From NCBI GenBank assembly GCA_033558025.1, contig JAUCEF010000007.1, positions 4,526,001 through 4,590,000 on the forward strand: a stretch of 64,000 nt of DNA. Reading direction: 5' to 3'. The notes under the pieces were generated by a model. It had not been told where the DNA came from and made no database searches. It saw nothing but the letters and a program-made list of their open reading frames with translations. The position numbers were made by a program, and so were the translations under genes. Below are positions 1-9,186 of the stretch, one piece after another; the first letter of the stretch is position 1; each line of letters opens with the position of its first letter. The DNA comes from Phytophthora sp. 'mugwort'. Its lineage: Eukaryota > Oomycota > Peronosporomycetes > Peronosporales > Peronosporaceae.

Positions 1-527
1 GCAGTCCCAAGCAACATATTCGAGCGCAACAAGGTCGAGTACGAGTTTCTGGGAAGTTAAGCTCGGGTTCACCGTTTGGTCGCTACTTTGCTCGGGCTCG
101 CTGATGGGCAAGTATAGCAGGGTTCTCGTTTGACGATTGATGTCACGGCTGGCCTACCGTCCGGCTGGACATGTTCATCAGAAACATTGCTGCTACGACC
201 GTCTGTTGCGATTGCGTGGTGCGTCTCGAACAAGAACGTGTCCACTGTTCTCCCAGGCGCTAATCTACCACCGCAACTCGACCAGAAGGCCTTGGACTTC
301 GTTGACAAAATCATGCCGGAAACTACGATTGACGAGATTGACAACTCACCACACGTGACGCGCCACGATAGAATTGCCACTTTCCGATGCCGTATCCGTA
401 GGAGAATTCACTCGAGAGTGAAGCCGTGTCATCTTAGGATGCTATGGACGTCCGAGAAAGAGGACCTCACATGCAAAACAGAGTTTGGTCCAACAGGTTT
501 TATATCCTAAAGGTCTCATCAGGCCTT

Positions 528-562
528 CTTCAACATACATGTACGGTACATGTATGTTGAAG
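528..562. repeat. Perfect 35-nt palindrome
   Basis: Arms CTTCAACATACATGTAC (528-544) and its exact reverse complement (546-562) are separated by one G at 545. All 17 pairs match. It abuts a degenerate direct repeat of 35-nt units. It could be a cruciform-forming site, a MITE end or an LTR-edge remnant; the sequence alone does not decide. Confidence 0.9.
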
Positions 563-631
563 TACCAGTCAGTGTATCGAGAGTATCACACATGATGTAC
601 TAGTCAGGGTATTCAAAGTGCCACACTCGAT
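562..631. repeat. Degenerate tandem repeat, 2 x 35 nt
   Basis: Units 562-596 and 597-631 both start GTAC-AGTCAG and end near CACA-GAT. By eye 26 of 35 positions agree. The first unit overlaps the last base of the palindrome arm, so the two structures are joined. Confidence 0.7.
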
Positions 632-780
632 GTGTTCTCCAACAGATGAAATAAAGTCAATTCTACAAATAATGTCAGTTGGTTAATCAGCAATTTCGTC
701 CACAGTAATCACTCCGCTTCCGATAACAGGCAGTTTTAAAGCACTTAGCTATAGACCTGTGTTTTGCATCATTTCCTATT

Positions 781-803
781 TGTAAGAGTAAAAAACTCTT
801 ACA
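781..803. repeat. Small hairpin, 9-bp arms
   Basis: TGTAAGAGT (781-789), an AAAAA loop (790-794) and ACTCTTACA (795-803) form a perfect inverted repeat. No gene ends nearby, so I do not call it a terminator. Confidence 0.6.
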
Positions 804-1750
804 GGTAAGGATTACCAACTGATGAGTGATTTGGTTACATTTTGTGTTCGTTGAGGTATACCCACGCCACATCCCTCACGAACAACACGCAAATTTAGCA
901 TAATTACGAGTTTTTTTTATGAACGTTATTTATTGTGTGCGCCGAACCAATAGTGTGATGTAGGGGTACTGATCCGTTCGTATTTAAAATAACAAGGCCA
1001 ACCCTAAAGTTCCGCCAGCTGAACGACGAAGGATTATTGCGAACCAGCGGATATGTACCGGTTGCAAATGTCACAGTCAGTATCAAACGGATATATTTAA
1101 CCCGTTCAACGATTACTGTACTTGGGCTTAAAATCGCTATCCGATAAATGAGATTGCGAAGTTTGGTCGGACATCCGACTTTTAGGGCAACGCGCGTTTA
1201 TTGAGACTATGCCAAGGAACCGGTTACAGTAGACACATGAGACTCTCACACGAGGTTGCAGTTTCAGTTAAATAAAATGGAGGAAGCCCATGGCAGCGCT
1301 GGTTGTCACACCTTGGTTGAGCCCTTTCGTCAAGTGGTCAAGGTTCTGGTGCCGAATGCTGGACGAGTCGGTATAGATTGACAATCGAAATTGCAAAGCA
1401 TGGTAGTAGTCCCTCCCAGAAAGAAGCTGAGGCAGCTTCAGTTGAAACTGGCAAATGGTACAGAGAATTAGTTGTCCTGGCATGACGCTTCGCCATCGTT
1501 CTACCACTCAATTGCCTATATTATTGCTTTCATTGGCGAAAAGGGGGACTTGATCCCGAGCTGGTTTAACGATGCAACTACTGTCCTTCTATACAGTAAT
1601 TCCTAGAAAGCGGATTGCTTTAAGTTTACGGTAATAATGCTAGCTCTGGCAATGCGTTGATGACAGGGAAGTCCTGAAGTTTTCTTTTTAATTGTGACTT
1701 GGACAATTTCGACAGCATGAGTAGCTCCAGGACCCTTCCACACCCCACAA

Positions 1751-2453
1751 TCACAATATTTTTGTAGAAGCAGTACCTTTCAGCTTATTTCTCCGACGAC
1801 CATTGCCTTGTTGATCACGTCCATGACCCCGGCATTCGCCGTGATGGCGCCCACGACCGCGCGATTTAGCGGCCATCATTGGAACCCGCTCTCCTGCTTC
1901 TCTATTCTGGATCGTGTCCAACTCTCGCCGGAGCATCTCCTTGGCCTCAAACAAGTCGACGTTGCACCTCGCCTCGATGATCTCGATCATGCTGTCGTGC
2001 TCACTGGAAAGACTTCCCAGGAGGATCACTAGGCGCTCGTCGGTCTTCACGTCGTCACCGACGGCTGCGAGCTTCATGCACAAGTCGTCGAATCTCATCA
2101 AATTATCCACGATGTTGTCGCCCGGGGTCATCTGGAATTCGTGGAGCTTCTTCCGGAGCTGGACGCGGTTGTGCAGACTGCGCTTCACGAAGAACTGGCG
2201 CAGGATGTACCATGCTTCGGCAGCACTCCCCGCGTCTCGGATCATCGACTGATAGATCGGGCTCAGCATCTTCGCAATCATCGCCAGGGCCTTCATACCG
2301 GCGACCTTCCACTCGGCCGAAACGGCCCCCACCGCACCTTCTGGCTTGACTGCGATATGGTCGAGCAACTCCTTCTTCGCGAGCGTCATCCGGGCATTAG
2401 ATTCCCATAGGAAGTAGTTGTCGTCCTGGAGAATCTCGTGCGTCGTAGTATTT
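1751..2453 (-). mobile_element. Copia-type gag (UBN2-like), truncated element
   Basis: The minus-strand frame encodes a Ty1/Copia gag of the UBN2 / gag-polypeptide type. The frame is open upstream of the first ATG (2389), through N-Y-F-L-W-E-S-N-A-R-M-T-L, the usual start of this domain, back to the primer site. Helical gag core motifs follow (for example LRKKLHEFQM and LVILLGSL), then a basic Gly/Arg-rich tail, and the frame stops at 1751. No CCHC knuckle, protease, integrase or RT follows at lower coordinates. The element is therefore a 5' fragment: LTR, primer site and most of gag. It cannot move by itself. Confidence 0.85.
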
Positions 2454-2464
2454 GGCTCATAACC
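2454..2464 (-). other. Primer-binding site, half-tRNA type
   Basis: Directly inside the LTR the minus strand reads GGTTATGAGCC. Copia of Drosophila is primed by an internal, anticodon-side fragment of initiator tRNA-Met, and its primer site begins with a nearly identical GGTTATG. This match places the LTR edge and supports the Copia call. Which host tRNA is used is inferred. Confidence 0.6.
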
Positions 2465-2722
2465 TGAAAATGAGGTATTGCGTGTGAGGTGGTAAAATGG
2501 AAAGTAAGTGTATTGGTTAGGAGGGATCGATCGAGCAGATCGAGATCAGTAGTATTGAATGAGCCTACAGGTTCTAGAACTATCGAGAACTAGCGTTCCA
2601 GAACACACTCATCAAACCTTCGCGAACGTCGTAGTTGCCGATCTTGACGAGGTGACTTAGAGACGAGACAAACTGCACTGCATATGCTGGTGCAACCGCT
2701 AGAGACGAGTCAACTCATTACA
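2465..2722 (-). repeat. Copia 5' LTR, 258 bp
   Basis: In element sense (minus strand) the LTR starts TGTAATGAG at 2722 and ends in TTTTCA at 2465, giving the usual TG...CA ends. The primer-binding site follows at once. No second copy of this LTR occurs in the 2.4 kb on the gag side, so the 3' half of the element is gone. Confidence 0.7.
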
Positions 2723-3657
2723 CTCTTCCCCCTGCTGTGGGTACGATCATCATGTATGTTTATACTCCGATGCGTTGCAGATGGAGCTCTGCTACTGTGC
2801 ATTCTCGGATCCGACTGTACTTTCTACTAGCCCATGTGGTCCTTTATCCCAGGATTGTCATTTCATAGTACGTTGGCCAGAAGTCTTCGTCCTCAGCGGT
2901 GTGCCCATTAGGCCATCGCGATATTGTTCTGGCAACTCCACTACCCATTCTCCCTCCGCTGTCCAACTGATCGCCTCCGTTGCGAGCTCCACCAATTCCT
3001 GCTCGCTCGTACTATTCCCGAACATTTCCCTACGAGCTTTTGTTAAAAGCGATAGAGAAGAAGTGAAATACACGTAGAGTGGTCCACATATTTTTGCTTC
3101 AGTTTTTGGCTTTCGCCGTGCGAAAAGTCAGGGGCAAATGCGCCTGCATCGGATGTTTTCTAGATGGCAACGATGGCGTTGACTAGCAGAGTGCACTTCC
3201 TGCTCGAAGCCTGCCACTACATGTATTCGTAAGTGGAAGCTATCTATTCGTGTGTGTTCACAAAGATGGTGTAGCTAAGCGAAGTAACCTGCAGTTAAAT
3301 GAAGCTGCTAGCGTCACTGACCCCGCATGTGTCACCTTAACAATGCATTGCTTTATGAGCAACAATCACCATAAAGAGGAGGTACTACTGACTCAGCGAA
3401 CTAGTGGCCTCCGCTCCACCACATCAGAAACGCTTAACAAGTACGAGCTCTTCCGCTCGGCCAGCGTGTAAATCATGCTCTTCTTACGACAGGCGCTACG
3501 AACAGTCCATCCGTGTGCAGTCCTGACGCTGGCGACAGAAACGCCGATTGGACGGAGTTGTGGAGTCGCCCTTAAATTCAGATGCAGTTTTATTGCTATC
3601 ACATAGCTACCGCGAGAGATCACTTTTATATTTTCCCAATAGAAGCAAGCAAGCAAG
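2723..3657. other. Intergenic with an unrecognised minus-strand ORF relic
   Basis: A stop-free minus-strand stretch at about 2858-3100 encodes a protein-like sequence including EGEWVVELPEQYRDGL. It has no ATG at a sensible place and no family I recognise. It may be a transposon fragment. The rest shows nothing beyond the likely promoter of the gene at 3658. Confidence 0.35.
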
Positions 3658-4086
3658 ATGGTACCAAAGGCAATGCAAGCACTGGAAGTCTTTATTGAGC
3701 GCGAGCAGTTCCCCAAAAATCTGTCCATCCTGACGTACACCGAAGAAGACGAGGTCCAGAACTATTTCGACGCCGAATGGGACCAGCAAGATGCAGCTGC
3801 TATTGTTGCTGCAACGTCGCGCTCGCGAAGCGCGAGCGTAGAGGCTATCTGTAGTTCGTGCACTGTGACAGACTCTTCCAGCGTGCTCAGTGTATGTACT
3901 ACTCCAACTACACCAGCCAAGAAGACCATACCTCGTCGGATAAGCAGTCCGCTAGTCATGTCCATTGTGGAACCTCGCTCATCGCCAACCCACAATTTCA
4001 TGGTGCCTTTATATCGACCTAGCGACTTGGGCATCGACCTTGTCAGCATTTCCGGGGACCCATGCAGACCGGAGACCACCAACTAG
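3658..4086 (+). CDS. Hypothetical protein, 142 aa
   Basis: An intronless frame of 142 codons begins at an ATG preceded by the CAAG repeat AAGCAAGCAAG. I do not recognise the family. The N-terminal 45 residues are mixed charged (VFIEREQFPKN, YTEEDEVQNYF) and could fold. The middle is Ser/Thr-rich and low complexity, and the C-terminal third carries a basic PRR/ISSP segment. The start is the first ATG of the frame. A real gene is plausible because the codons look like its neighbours' and it stands alone before the ISG12-like gene in the same direction, but no domain confirms it. Confidence 0.5.
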   Translation: MVPKAMQALEVFIEREQFPKNLSILTYTEEDEVQNYFDAEWDQQDAAAIVAATSRSRSASVEAICSSCTVTDSSSVLSVCTTPTTPAKKTIPRRISSPLVMSIVEPRSSPTHNFMVPLYRPSDLGIDLVSISGDPCRPETTN

Positions 4087-4470
4087 CCGGCCCCGATTTC
4101 GAGGACGGCATTTGAACGTTTTTGTTGCGGTCTCATGCTCGCTATATATTACCCAGGGGCGGATAAGCTCAAAGCTGGCGAGGAAACACTATGTGGAGCT
4201 TCGCTAACAAATGTAAAATACATGTGAAGTGAAAAATGAAGTACACGGAATGATGATCACAAACTCTTTTTTTTAGCACTAGGTAGGTGAATTGGCAATG
4301 GCTCAGCGTCTTAAGCGATACGGTGTGTTATAAATAAGTTATCATCCCACTAGGCGACAGTTGGCCGTGCATAACCCTACCATTTCGTGGAAATGGGCTA
4401 AGAAATGGAGAGACAAACAGAACTGGGCCAGACAACATATACATTCTGAATCAGCCGAGAAGTAGCAGAC
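4087..4470. other. Intergenic spacer
   Basis: AT-rich spacer between two plus-strand genes. It presumably holds the 3' end of the upstream gene and the promoter of the ISG12-like gene. I see no structured element other than a short T run near 4267. Confidence 0.5.
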
Positions 4471-5136
4471 ATGTCGGAGAAGTCTGCCAGCTCTACCAAG
4501 AAGTCATTACCCGTCCCCGATGCTCCAGTCATACCACCAACTGATACGGAGCCAGGAAGGAACGCCGCCCCTGGTGTAACTATTGGTGCGGCGGCTGGAG
4601 CAGCTGCCGGAGCGGGTTTCTGGGGTCTGGCAATGCCCGCTGCCAATTTCATCGGGTTTACGACGTCGGGCATCGCCAGCGGATCTACGGCCGCTTCCAT
4701 GATGTCAACCGCAGCAGTAGCCAATGGCGGCGGTGTGGCCAGTGGTAGCGCTGTTGCAGTCATGCAGAGCATTGGAGCGGTCGGGCTGGCGACGCCCATT
4801 GGTCTAGCCCTCGTCGCTGGAGGGGCTGCAATTGGAGGCGCGGCGTTCTTGATGAAATCACAATTGTCCAGCAGAACCGATGGAGAAGCTGGGGTAGTAG
4901 CGTCTGCTATGCCTGGAACTGAAGACGAGGGCAAGGATCTCTGGGTGCTAGTTGAGATGTCGCCCGACTCGCCCAAGCCCATAATTCGCACCCTCGAAGA
5001 CGACTACAAGGCGCGCAACGCCTTCTTGAACTCATCAGCCACTAGCAAGGCGTTGTACGACCCTGAAAAGAAGATAGCGTTGGAACTCGGGTGGGACCAG
5101 TCCGTGAACGTTGACTTCGGGGATACCAAGGTGTAA
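4471..5136 (+). CDS. ISG12/IFI6-like membrane protein
   Basis: This 221-aa protein has a Gly/Ala-rich hydrophobic core at about residues 35-128 matching the Ifi-6-16 (ISG12/IFI27) family. The hallmarks are AAGFWG-like Gly/Ala runs, GIASGSTAASMMS, then AAVANGGGVASGS and VMQSIGAVGL, which parallel the family signature of small residues around a central NGGG. In animals these proteins sit in mitochondrial or ER membranes and affect apoptosis and innate responses. Their role in oomycetes is unknown. The N-terminal 34 residues are Pro/Ser-rich and the C-terminal 90 are hydrophilic, which is longer than the typical animal protein. It converges with the PNGase A gene, 93 nt away. Confidence 0.8.
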   Translation: MSEKSASSTKKSLPVPDAPVIPPTDTEPGRNAAPGVTIGAAAGAAAGAGFWGLAMPAANFIGFTTSGIASGSTAASMMSTAAVANGGGVASGSAVAVMQSIGAVGLATPIGLALVAGGAAIGGAAFLMKSQLSSRTDGEAGVVASAMPGTEDEGKDLWVLVEMSPDSPKPIIRTLEDDYKARNAFLNSSATSKALYDPEKKIALELGWDQSVNVDFGDTKV

Positions 5137-5229
5137 GGGACTCGTGTGGGCTCTGTGCGGTTTGATAATGCCAGAACTAATACATTGTGATTGTTTCCCA
5201 GTAAATCGAGTCACTGCCTGTATCACCGC

Positions 5230-7065
5230 TCATTCATGACATTTAGTGGTACTGTTGTCAAAATTCAAGCGTCCGAAATCCGCAGCCACCACCCGAGTAA
5301 AGCACCCCTCCGTAGATGATGCTGACGAAAACGTGGCTCGTGTTGAGCCATTTCCACCACCGTGTCTCGAGTCAAGCACTGCGGATGCCGTCAGTGACGA
5401 GAGAACACTGTGCGGTCTGTAATCGAATCGGAATCCAGCGCCATAACCTTCCACGGTCGTCGACCTTGAGAAAGAATTCGCGAATTGCGTTACGAGCACG
5501 AACGAACCATTTCCGCCAAGGCGGTAGCTCACACTTCCCGCGATAGGATAGTCTTGCACCTGCGAAACATATACGGTTTGTACCTTCGCCGGCTCGTCAG
5601 GATTGCTTGAGTCATTTGCGGAATGTGCAGTGGATAACGAGGTGACTGTCATCTTCGTTTCCACGTGAGTGCGGCTCTCGAACCACTGATCCAAACCATC
5701 GCACGAGTACATTTGCGTATTGGTAAAATCAAAATGTTGCTGCAAAGTGTAGACCTTCCTACCGGTCGAAGTAGTCACACCGGTCTTCACGTACAGATCA
5801 CGCACGGCCGATGTCCAAAACGTGCTGTTCAAGTCCGAGGATTTGCCAGCAATGTTGGTACTTCCAGCACCAGCCATTGCAGGCAGTGTAACCGTGGCAG
5901 GTTCAACGTATCGCTCCAGGCGTTCTTGAAGTATTTCTACCCGAGTTGGACGCACTGCTTTCGCGTCTTGAAAGACCAATAAGTTGCCATCGACCAGCCA
6001 GAAAGCCTCTCCGTAAACGACTCGGAAGGCAACAGCATGGGATCCGTTCCCGAGAAATTTCCCGAGGAATGGTGTTAGATTCAGGATATACGTGGGTGCA
6101 TCAAACGCGCCAATACCCACGATCGGCCTCCACAAATACGGATTCAGTCCTCCAGTGAACACCAATGGAAACGGCCAGACGATGCCCACCACGTGATCAT
6201 CAACCAGGACTTGCACCTCCCGGAAAGCTCCGTCGGCACCGCAGCTCGCGCTGTTCATCGCCTCGTCAATATCCTCCCGACTAATGTTATTGCGTTTGGT
6301 CAAGTTTTCGGCAAACACCGAGGCGAAGTAGTCTGGGGGGTTCGAGTAGAAGAACTCGTCACACTGGTGGTGCGATAAGAAGAGCTCGAGATACAGCTCT
6401 TCTGTATTATCGGGCAACTGCACCATGCGATGTGGTGGCCCCGCTTTAGCTGCAGTCGGTTTCTCCGAGAACCATCCGTAGGACTTGCTGCTGCTCGAGC
6501 CAGGCAAAATTTGGTCGGGTCGCCTGACTTCCTTGCTCACTTCAAGCGGGAGGTAGAACTCGACCGATAAGTCCACTTTGAAGGTGCTGGTATACGTGGG
6601 GTTCACAATATTATCCAGAGCGACCACGACGGTCCCACCGGCTTTGAAAATGTCTCGATACAGCGAAATTTCTTTCACGACCTCCCAGTTCACTCGAAAT
6701 TCGCGCGACGGCTCGGCAGTCGACGTCCGTAGCAGCTCCACGCCGTTTACCCAGACTGCCGCAATACGGTCAAATTGCACCCCAGGCTCGCAACTCGCTG
6801 CCCATTTAAGGTACACGACCGAGTAGTCGTCGTCGCATGGCGGCGCGTTGAACATCTCGACGGCTGGATGCCAGTACGAGTTGCCGTACTCGTGTGTCAC
6901 AAGCGGCAGGACGCACGGCACCCCGCGCACATTGGCGTACGGGGGCTGGCCGACCTCCACTGCCCTCTGCACTGTTGGGATGCTGCTCGCATCTGGCTGC
7001 AATTGGCTCTGCGCCGCCAATAGCGTCACGACGGCGTCCCATAGACGGCTGAGCGTCGCTGTCAT
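5230..7065 (-). CDS. Peptide-N4-(N-acetyl-beta-glucosaminyl)asparagine amidase A
   Basis: A 611-aa intronless protein of the acidic PNGase A family, which cleaves the glucosaminyl-asparagine bond of N-glycopeptides in the secretory pathway or outside the cell. Family features visible are the beta-rich N-terminal half with ISLYRDIFKAGGTVVVALDN and FKVDLSVEFYLP, and the later Pro-F-G-L-N-P block (WPFPLVFTGGLNPYLWRP) that is typical of plant and fungal members. The C-terminal half is Ser/Thr-rich with many N-x-S/T sites. A hydrophobic stretch at residues 5-19 may be a signal peptide. The ATG at 7065 is the first of the frame. It is divergent from the Myb-like gene, about 0.9 kb away. Confidence 0.85.
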   Translation of the reverse strand: MTATLSRLWDAVVTLLAAQSQLQPDASSIPTVQRAVEVGQPPYANVRGVPCVLPLVTHEYGNSYWHPAVEMFNAPPCDDDYSVVYLKWAASCEPGVQFDRIAAVWVNGVELLRTSTAEPSREFRVNWEVVKEISLYRDIFKAGGTVVVALDNIVNPTYTSTFKVDLSVEFYLPLEVSKEVRRPDQILPGSSSSKSYGWFSEKPTAAKAGPPHRMVQLPDNTEELYLELFLSHHQCDEFFYSNPPDYFASVFAENLTKRNNISREDIDEAMNSASCGADGAFREVQVLVDDHVVGIVWPFPLVFTGGLNPYLWRPIVGIGAFDAPTYILNLTPFLGKFLGNGSHAVAFRVVYGEAFWLVDGNLLVFQDAKAVRPTRVEILQERLERYVEPATVTLPAMAGAGSTNIAGKSSDLNSTFWTSAVRDLYVKTGVTTSTGRKVYTLQQHFDFTNTQMYSCDGLDQWFESRTHVETKMTVTSLSTAHSANDSSNPDEPAKVQTVYVSQVQDYPIAGSVSYRLGGNGSFVLVTQFANSFSRSTTVEGYGAGFRFDYRPHSVLSSLTASAVLDSRHGGGNGSTRATFSSASSTEGCFTRVVAADFGRLNFDNSTTKCHE

Positions 7066-7945
7066 CGGGTTCCTAGTTCTGCTAATGGATGCATATTATC
7101 AGCTTGGTGATTGGCTGGTCGAAGGTTCCTGTGGAATCAGGTTTATGCTTTTGTGTCCCCTTTCTGAGTCGGAGCCTGGCGCGAGTGTGGATTTGAGGAC
7201 AGCGAGGCCGTTATGCCATGGTTCGGTGGAATTTGACTTGATGCAGGTTAAACTTGTCATCGCCGGCTCCAACCGGTCGTTTGAATGCTGGGCTTTAACT
7301 TTTCCGGCTATAAGACTTTCTGGCTATAAAAATTCGTGGTACTATCGTGCTGATGCTACTGTCTGTCGAGATGCCTCGTCGACTGATGACTGGGAAACTG
7401 TTTATATCTCCGGTCATATTGCCTGGAAGTAGATCGGTTAGCATGCTTTTAGGCAGTCGTGCAGTTGATGTCATACTTCAAGCTAAGCTCGCGTTGCATT
7501 CTCGAAAATTGTTAAATCTCTGTAGTCCTGATCACTTGTCGCCATTCTCTTTAGTCCTGATCATTTTGTCGTCATATGCAATAGGCGGGGATATTATAGT
7601 AGCTCCATCCATATCCTTACACCATTTGACCTGTGGGACTCCCACTGGGAGTGCCCGGATGTGCGGTGGTCAACTGTTAATAACGACACCGGGGTAGCAG
7701 CACTGACAATTTACTGGCCGCATCAGATTGTTGACACCGAAAAAAAGGATTTTGTCGTTTCCGATACCAAGATCATTTGGATAGGGCCAGATGACAGTGG
7801 CATCGTGCACAGCTTGAGCTTGGATACTTTTTGGCGACAACTACGAGTGACCGATGTGAACGGCGTCAATAACCCCGCTGTATACCCGTGTACCAGTTGG
7901 CAATTCGCCATCAACGACAGACAAGCTGAACGTTCAAAGATACTA
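7066..7945. other. Divergent promoter region
   Basis: 880 nt between the starts of PNGase A (minus) and the Myb-like gene (plus). The Myb frame is open back to 7661 but has no ATG before 7946, so this part is likely 5' leader. No repeat or RNA gene is apparent. Confidence 0.5.
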
Positions 7946-8704
7946 ATGATCTCCCCAGAGGTGATGCAAGAGCTGCTATCAGTGCGCCAAGTGCTGCACT
8001 ACCTACCGGAGGTGACCTCATCGGACAAAGGATGGACGGAACACGAACAGCACCTCTTCTGGGTTGCACTCACTCAACACCCCCAAGGTCCCTGGACTAC
8101 GATCGCCGAATTCATCGGAACCAAATCGGCTCGTCAGGCCATGACCCACGGCCAGAAGCTGCGCCAGAAGCTCAAACGCTGGAATGAACGTTTGCGCAGC
8201 AACCCCACCGCGAGCATGTTACTGGACGGGGTGAATGTGTCTACGAGAGTTGATCGATCAGCTACTGATATTTCAGTGGGGGCCGCGCCGATGGACGAAT
8301 CTTTCCAATCGACTGTGTCTCTTGCGGTACAAGTTGGGGTGTTGAACGCTGGGTTGATAGTAGATGGAGTGAGCATAGTTGAAATGGCTGATCTCCCCTT
8401 GAGCGACGCCAACACGATAGGACCAAACTGCCAAAACATGTCTGGCTCCGCCCCCGCAGTCGAAATGGGTTTGTCATCGCAGTTCCCTGTCAATTCGACC
8501 AGCTTCCCGCACACCTCAGAGGACACCACTCGTGTAGTGGAGTTGATGCTGTCCGAAACTTCCGCCGAAGTGGTGGTGGCAGACTTCTCGGATGACCCAG
8601 CGATTCTGCATCAGGACCTACTCGACGACCTGCTCGATATTCTTTCAGACGATGACCTCAACGAGTTGAACCACCATCATCACCACAGCTCAAACATGCC
8701 ATAA
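7946..8704 (+). CDS. Myb-like SHAQKYF-family protein (THGQKLR variant)
   Basis: A 252-aa protein with one Myb/SANT-like DNA-binding repeat at residues 29-78: GWTEHEQHLFWVAL, GPWTTIAEFIG and then THGQKLRQKLKR, the counterpart of SHAQKYF. The two spaced tryptophans (W30, W50) are kept. The usual Ala-Gln-Lys-Tyr core has drifted to Gly-Gln-Lys-Leu, the most divergent of the four genes of this family in the window. The C-terminal half is acidic and ends with DLLDDLLDIL and a His run, which could be an activation motif. I chose 7946 because it is the first ATG; the longer open frame upstream starts at a GTG. A close pseudogene lies at 24872. Confidence 0.8.
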   Translation: MISPEVMQELLSVRQVLHYLPEVTSSDKGWTEHEQHLFWVALTQHPQGPWTTIAEFIGTKSARQAMTHGQKLRQKLKRWNERLRSNPTASMLLDGVNVSTRVDRSATDISVGAAPMDESFQSTVSLAVQVGVLNAGLIVDGVSIVEMADLPLSDANTIGPNCQNMSGSAPAVEMGLSSQFPVNSTSFPHTSEDTTRVVELMLSETSAEVVVADFSDDPAILHQDLLDDLLDILSDDDLNELNHHHHHSSNMP

Positions 8705-9153
8705 TGGTATTGCTACAGTACCAGTATCCCCTCGATTTGCAGGAGAAACATCCCCCCCCCTCCCCAACCGTCGATTACGGCGTGCCGTTTGCGTGCTGGT
8801 GGTACATATATCGTTTTGTATGAAGATGATTTTAACGTCGATCTGAAGTAAAATGCCGTTCTATAACCCATTTGTCTTGGTAAATATATATAAAATATAG
8901 TGTACATGCGTGTTTCAGCGCACTAGAGCGGTGCGCAATACTGTAGTGAACGTCACTTGATCCCTACTAATACCGCCTGTTTGCTCCGTGAAGCTGTTCA
9001 TCAGTATGTCAAAAAGATCCAACAAGTTGAAGAACCAACACTCACTCCAACGTGGTACTGTTTTTGTTCAGACTCTTGGATCCGGTGGTCGACGAAGTGT
9101 TCGACACAGTTTCCAAACAAGAAAAGTTTCTGCAATTTGTACGCATGTCGGGT
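8705..9153. other. Intergenic, nothing recognised
   Basis: Contains a C-rich run (8750-8764) and AT-rich DNA. No gene or repeat is supported before the left end of the pogo relic. Confidence 0.5.
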
Positions 9154-9186
9154 CAGTACCGTATTTGAGATCTCATACTTCGTACC
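9154..9186 (+). repeat. Left terminal inverted repeat of pogo relic 1
   Basis: Starts CAGTACCG, and CAGT is a usual start for pogo-like elements. GTACCGTATTTGAGATCTCA (9156-9175) and the following CATACTTCGTACC are matched, inverted, at 11002-11050. The two copies agree except for an insertion in the right copy and a few substitutions. Confidence 0.6.

Larger units (their letters stand above)
1..1750. other. Degenerate intergenic DNA, no supported gene
   Basis: No reading frame here has a recognisable domain. A 126-codon plus-strand frame at 130-510 exists but resembles no family I know, and it overlaps an equally long minus-strand frame, so I do not call it. The stretch holds a perfect palindrome (528-562), a degenerate tandem repeat (562-631) and a small hairpin (781-803), described separately. 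It lies downstream of the truncated Copia gag at 1751, so it may partly be decayed transposon. Confidence 0.5.

Noticed and set aside
8680..8700. Five consecutive His codons resembling an affinity tag
   Set aside because: They lie just before the natural stop of an oomycete-type gene within a Ser/Asn-rich end, with no vector sequence around. A natural homopolymer run is simpler.
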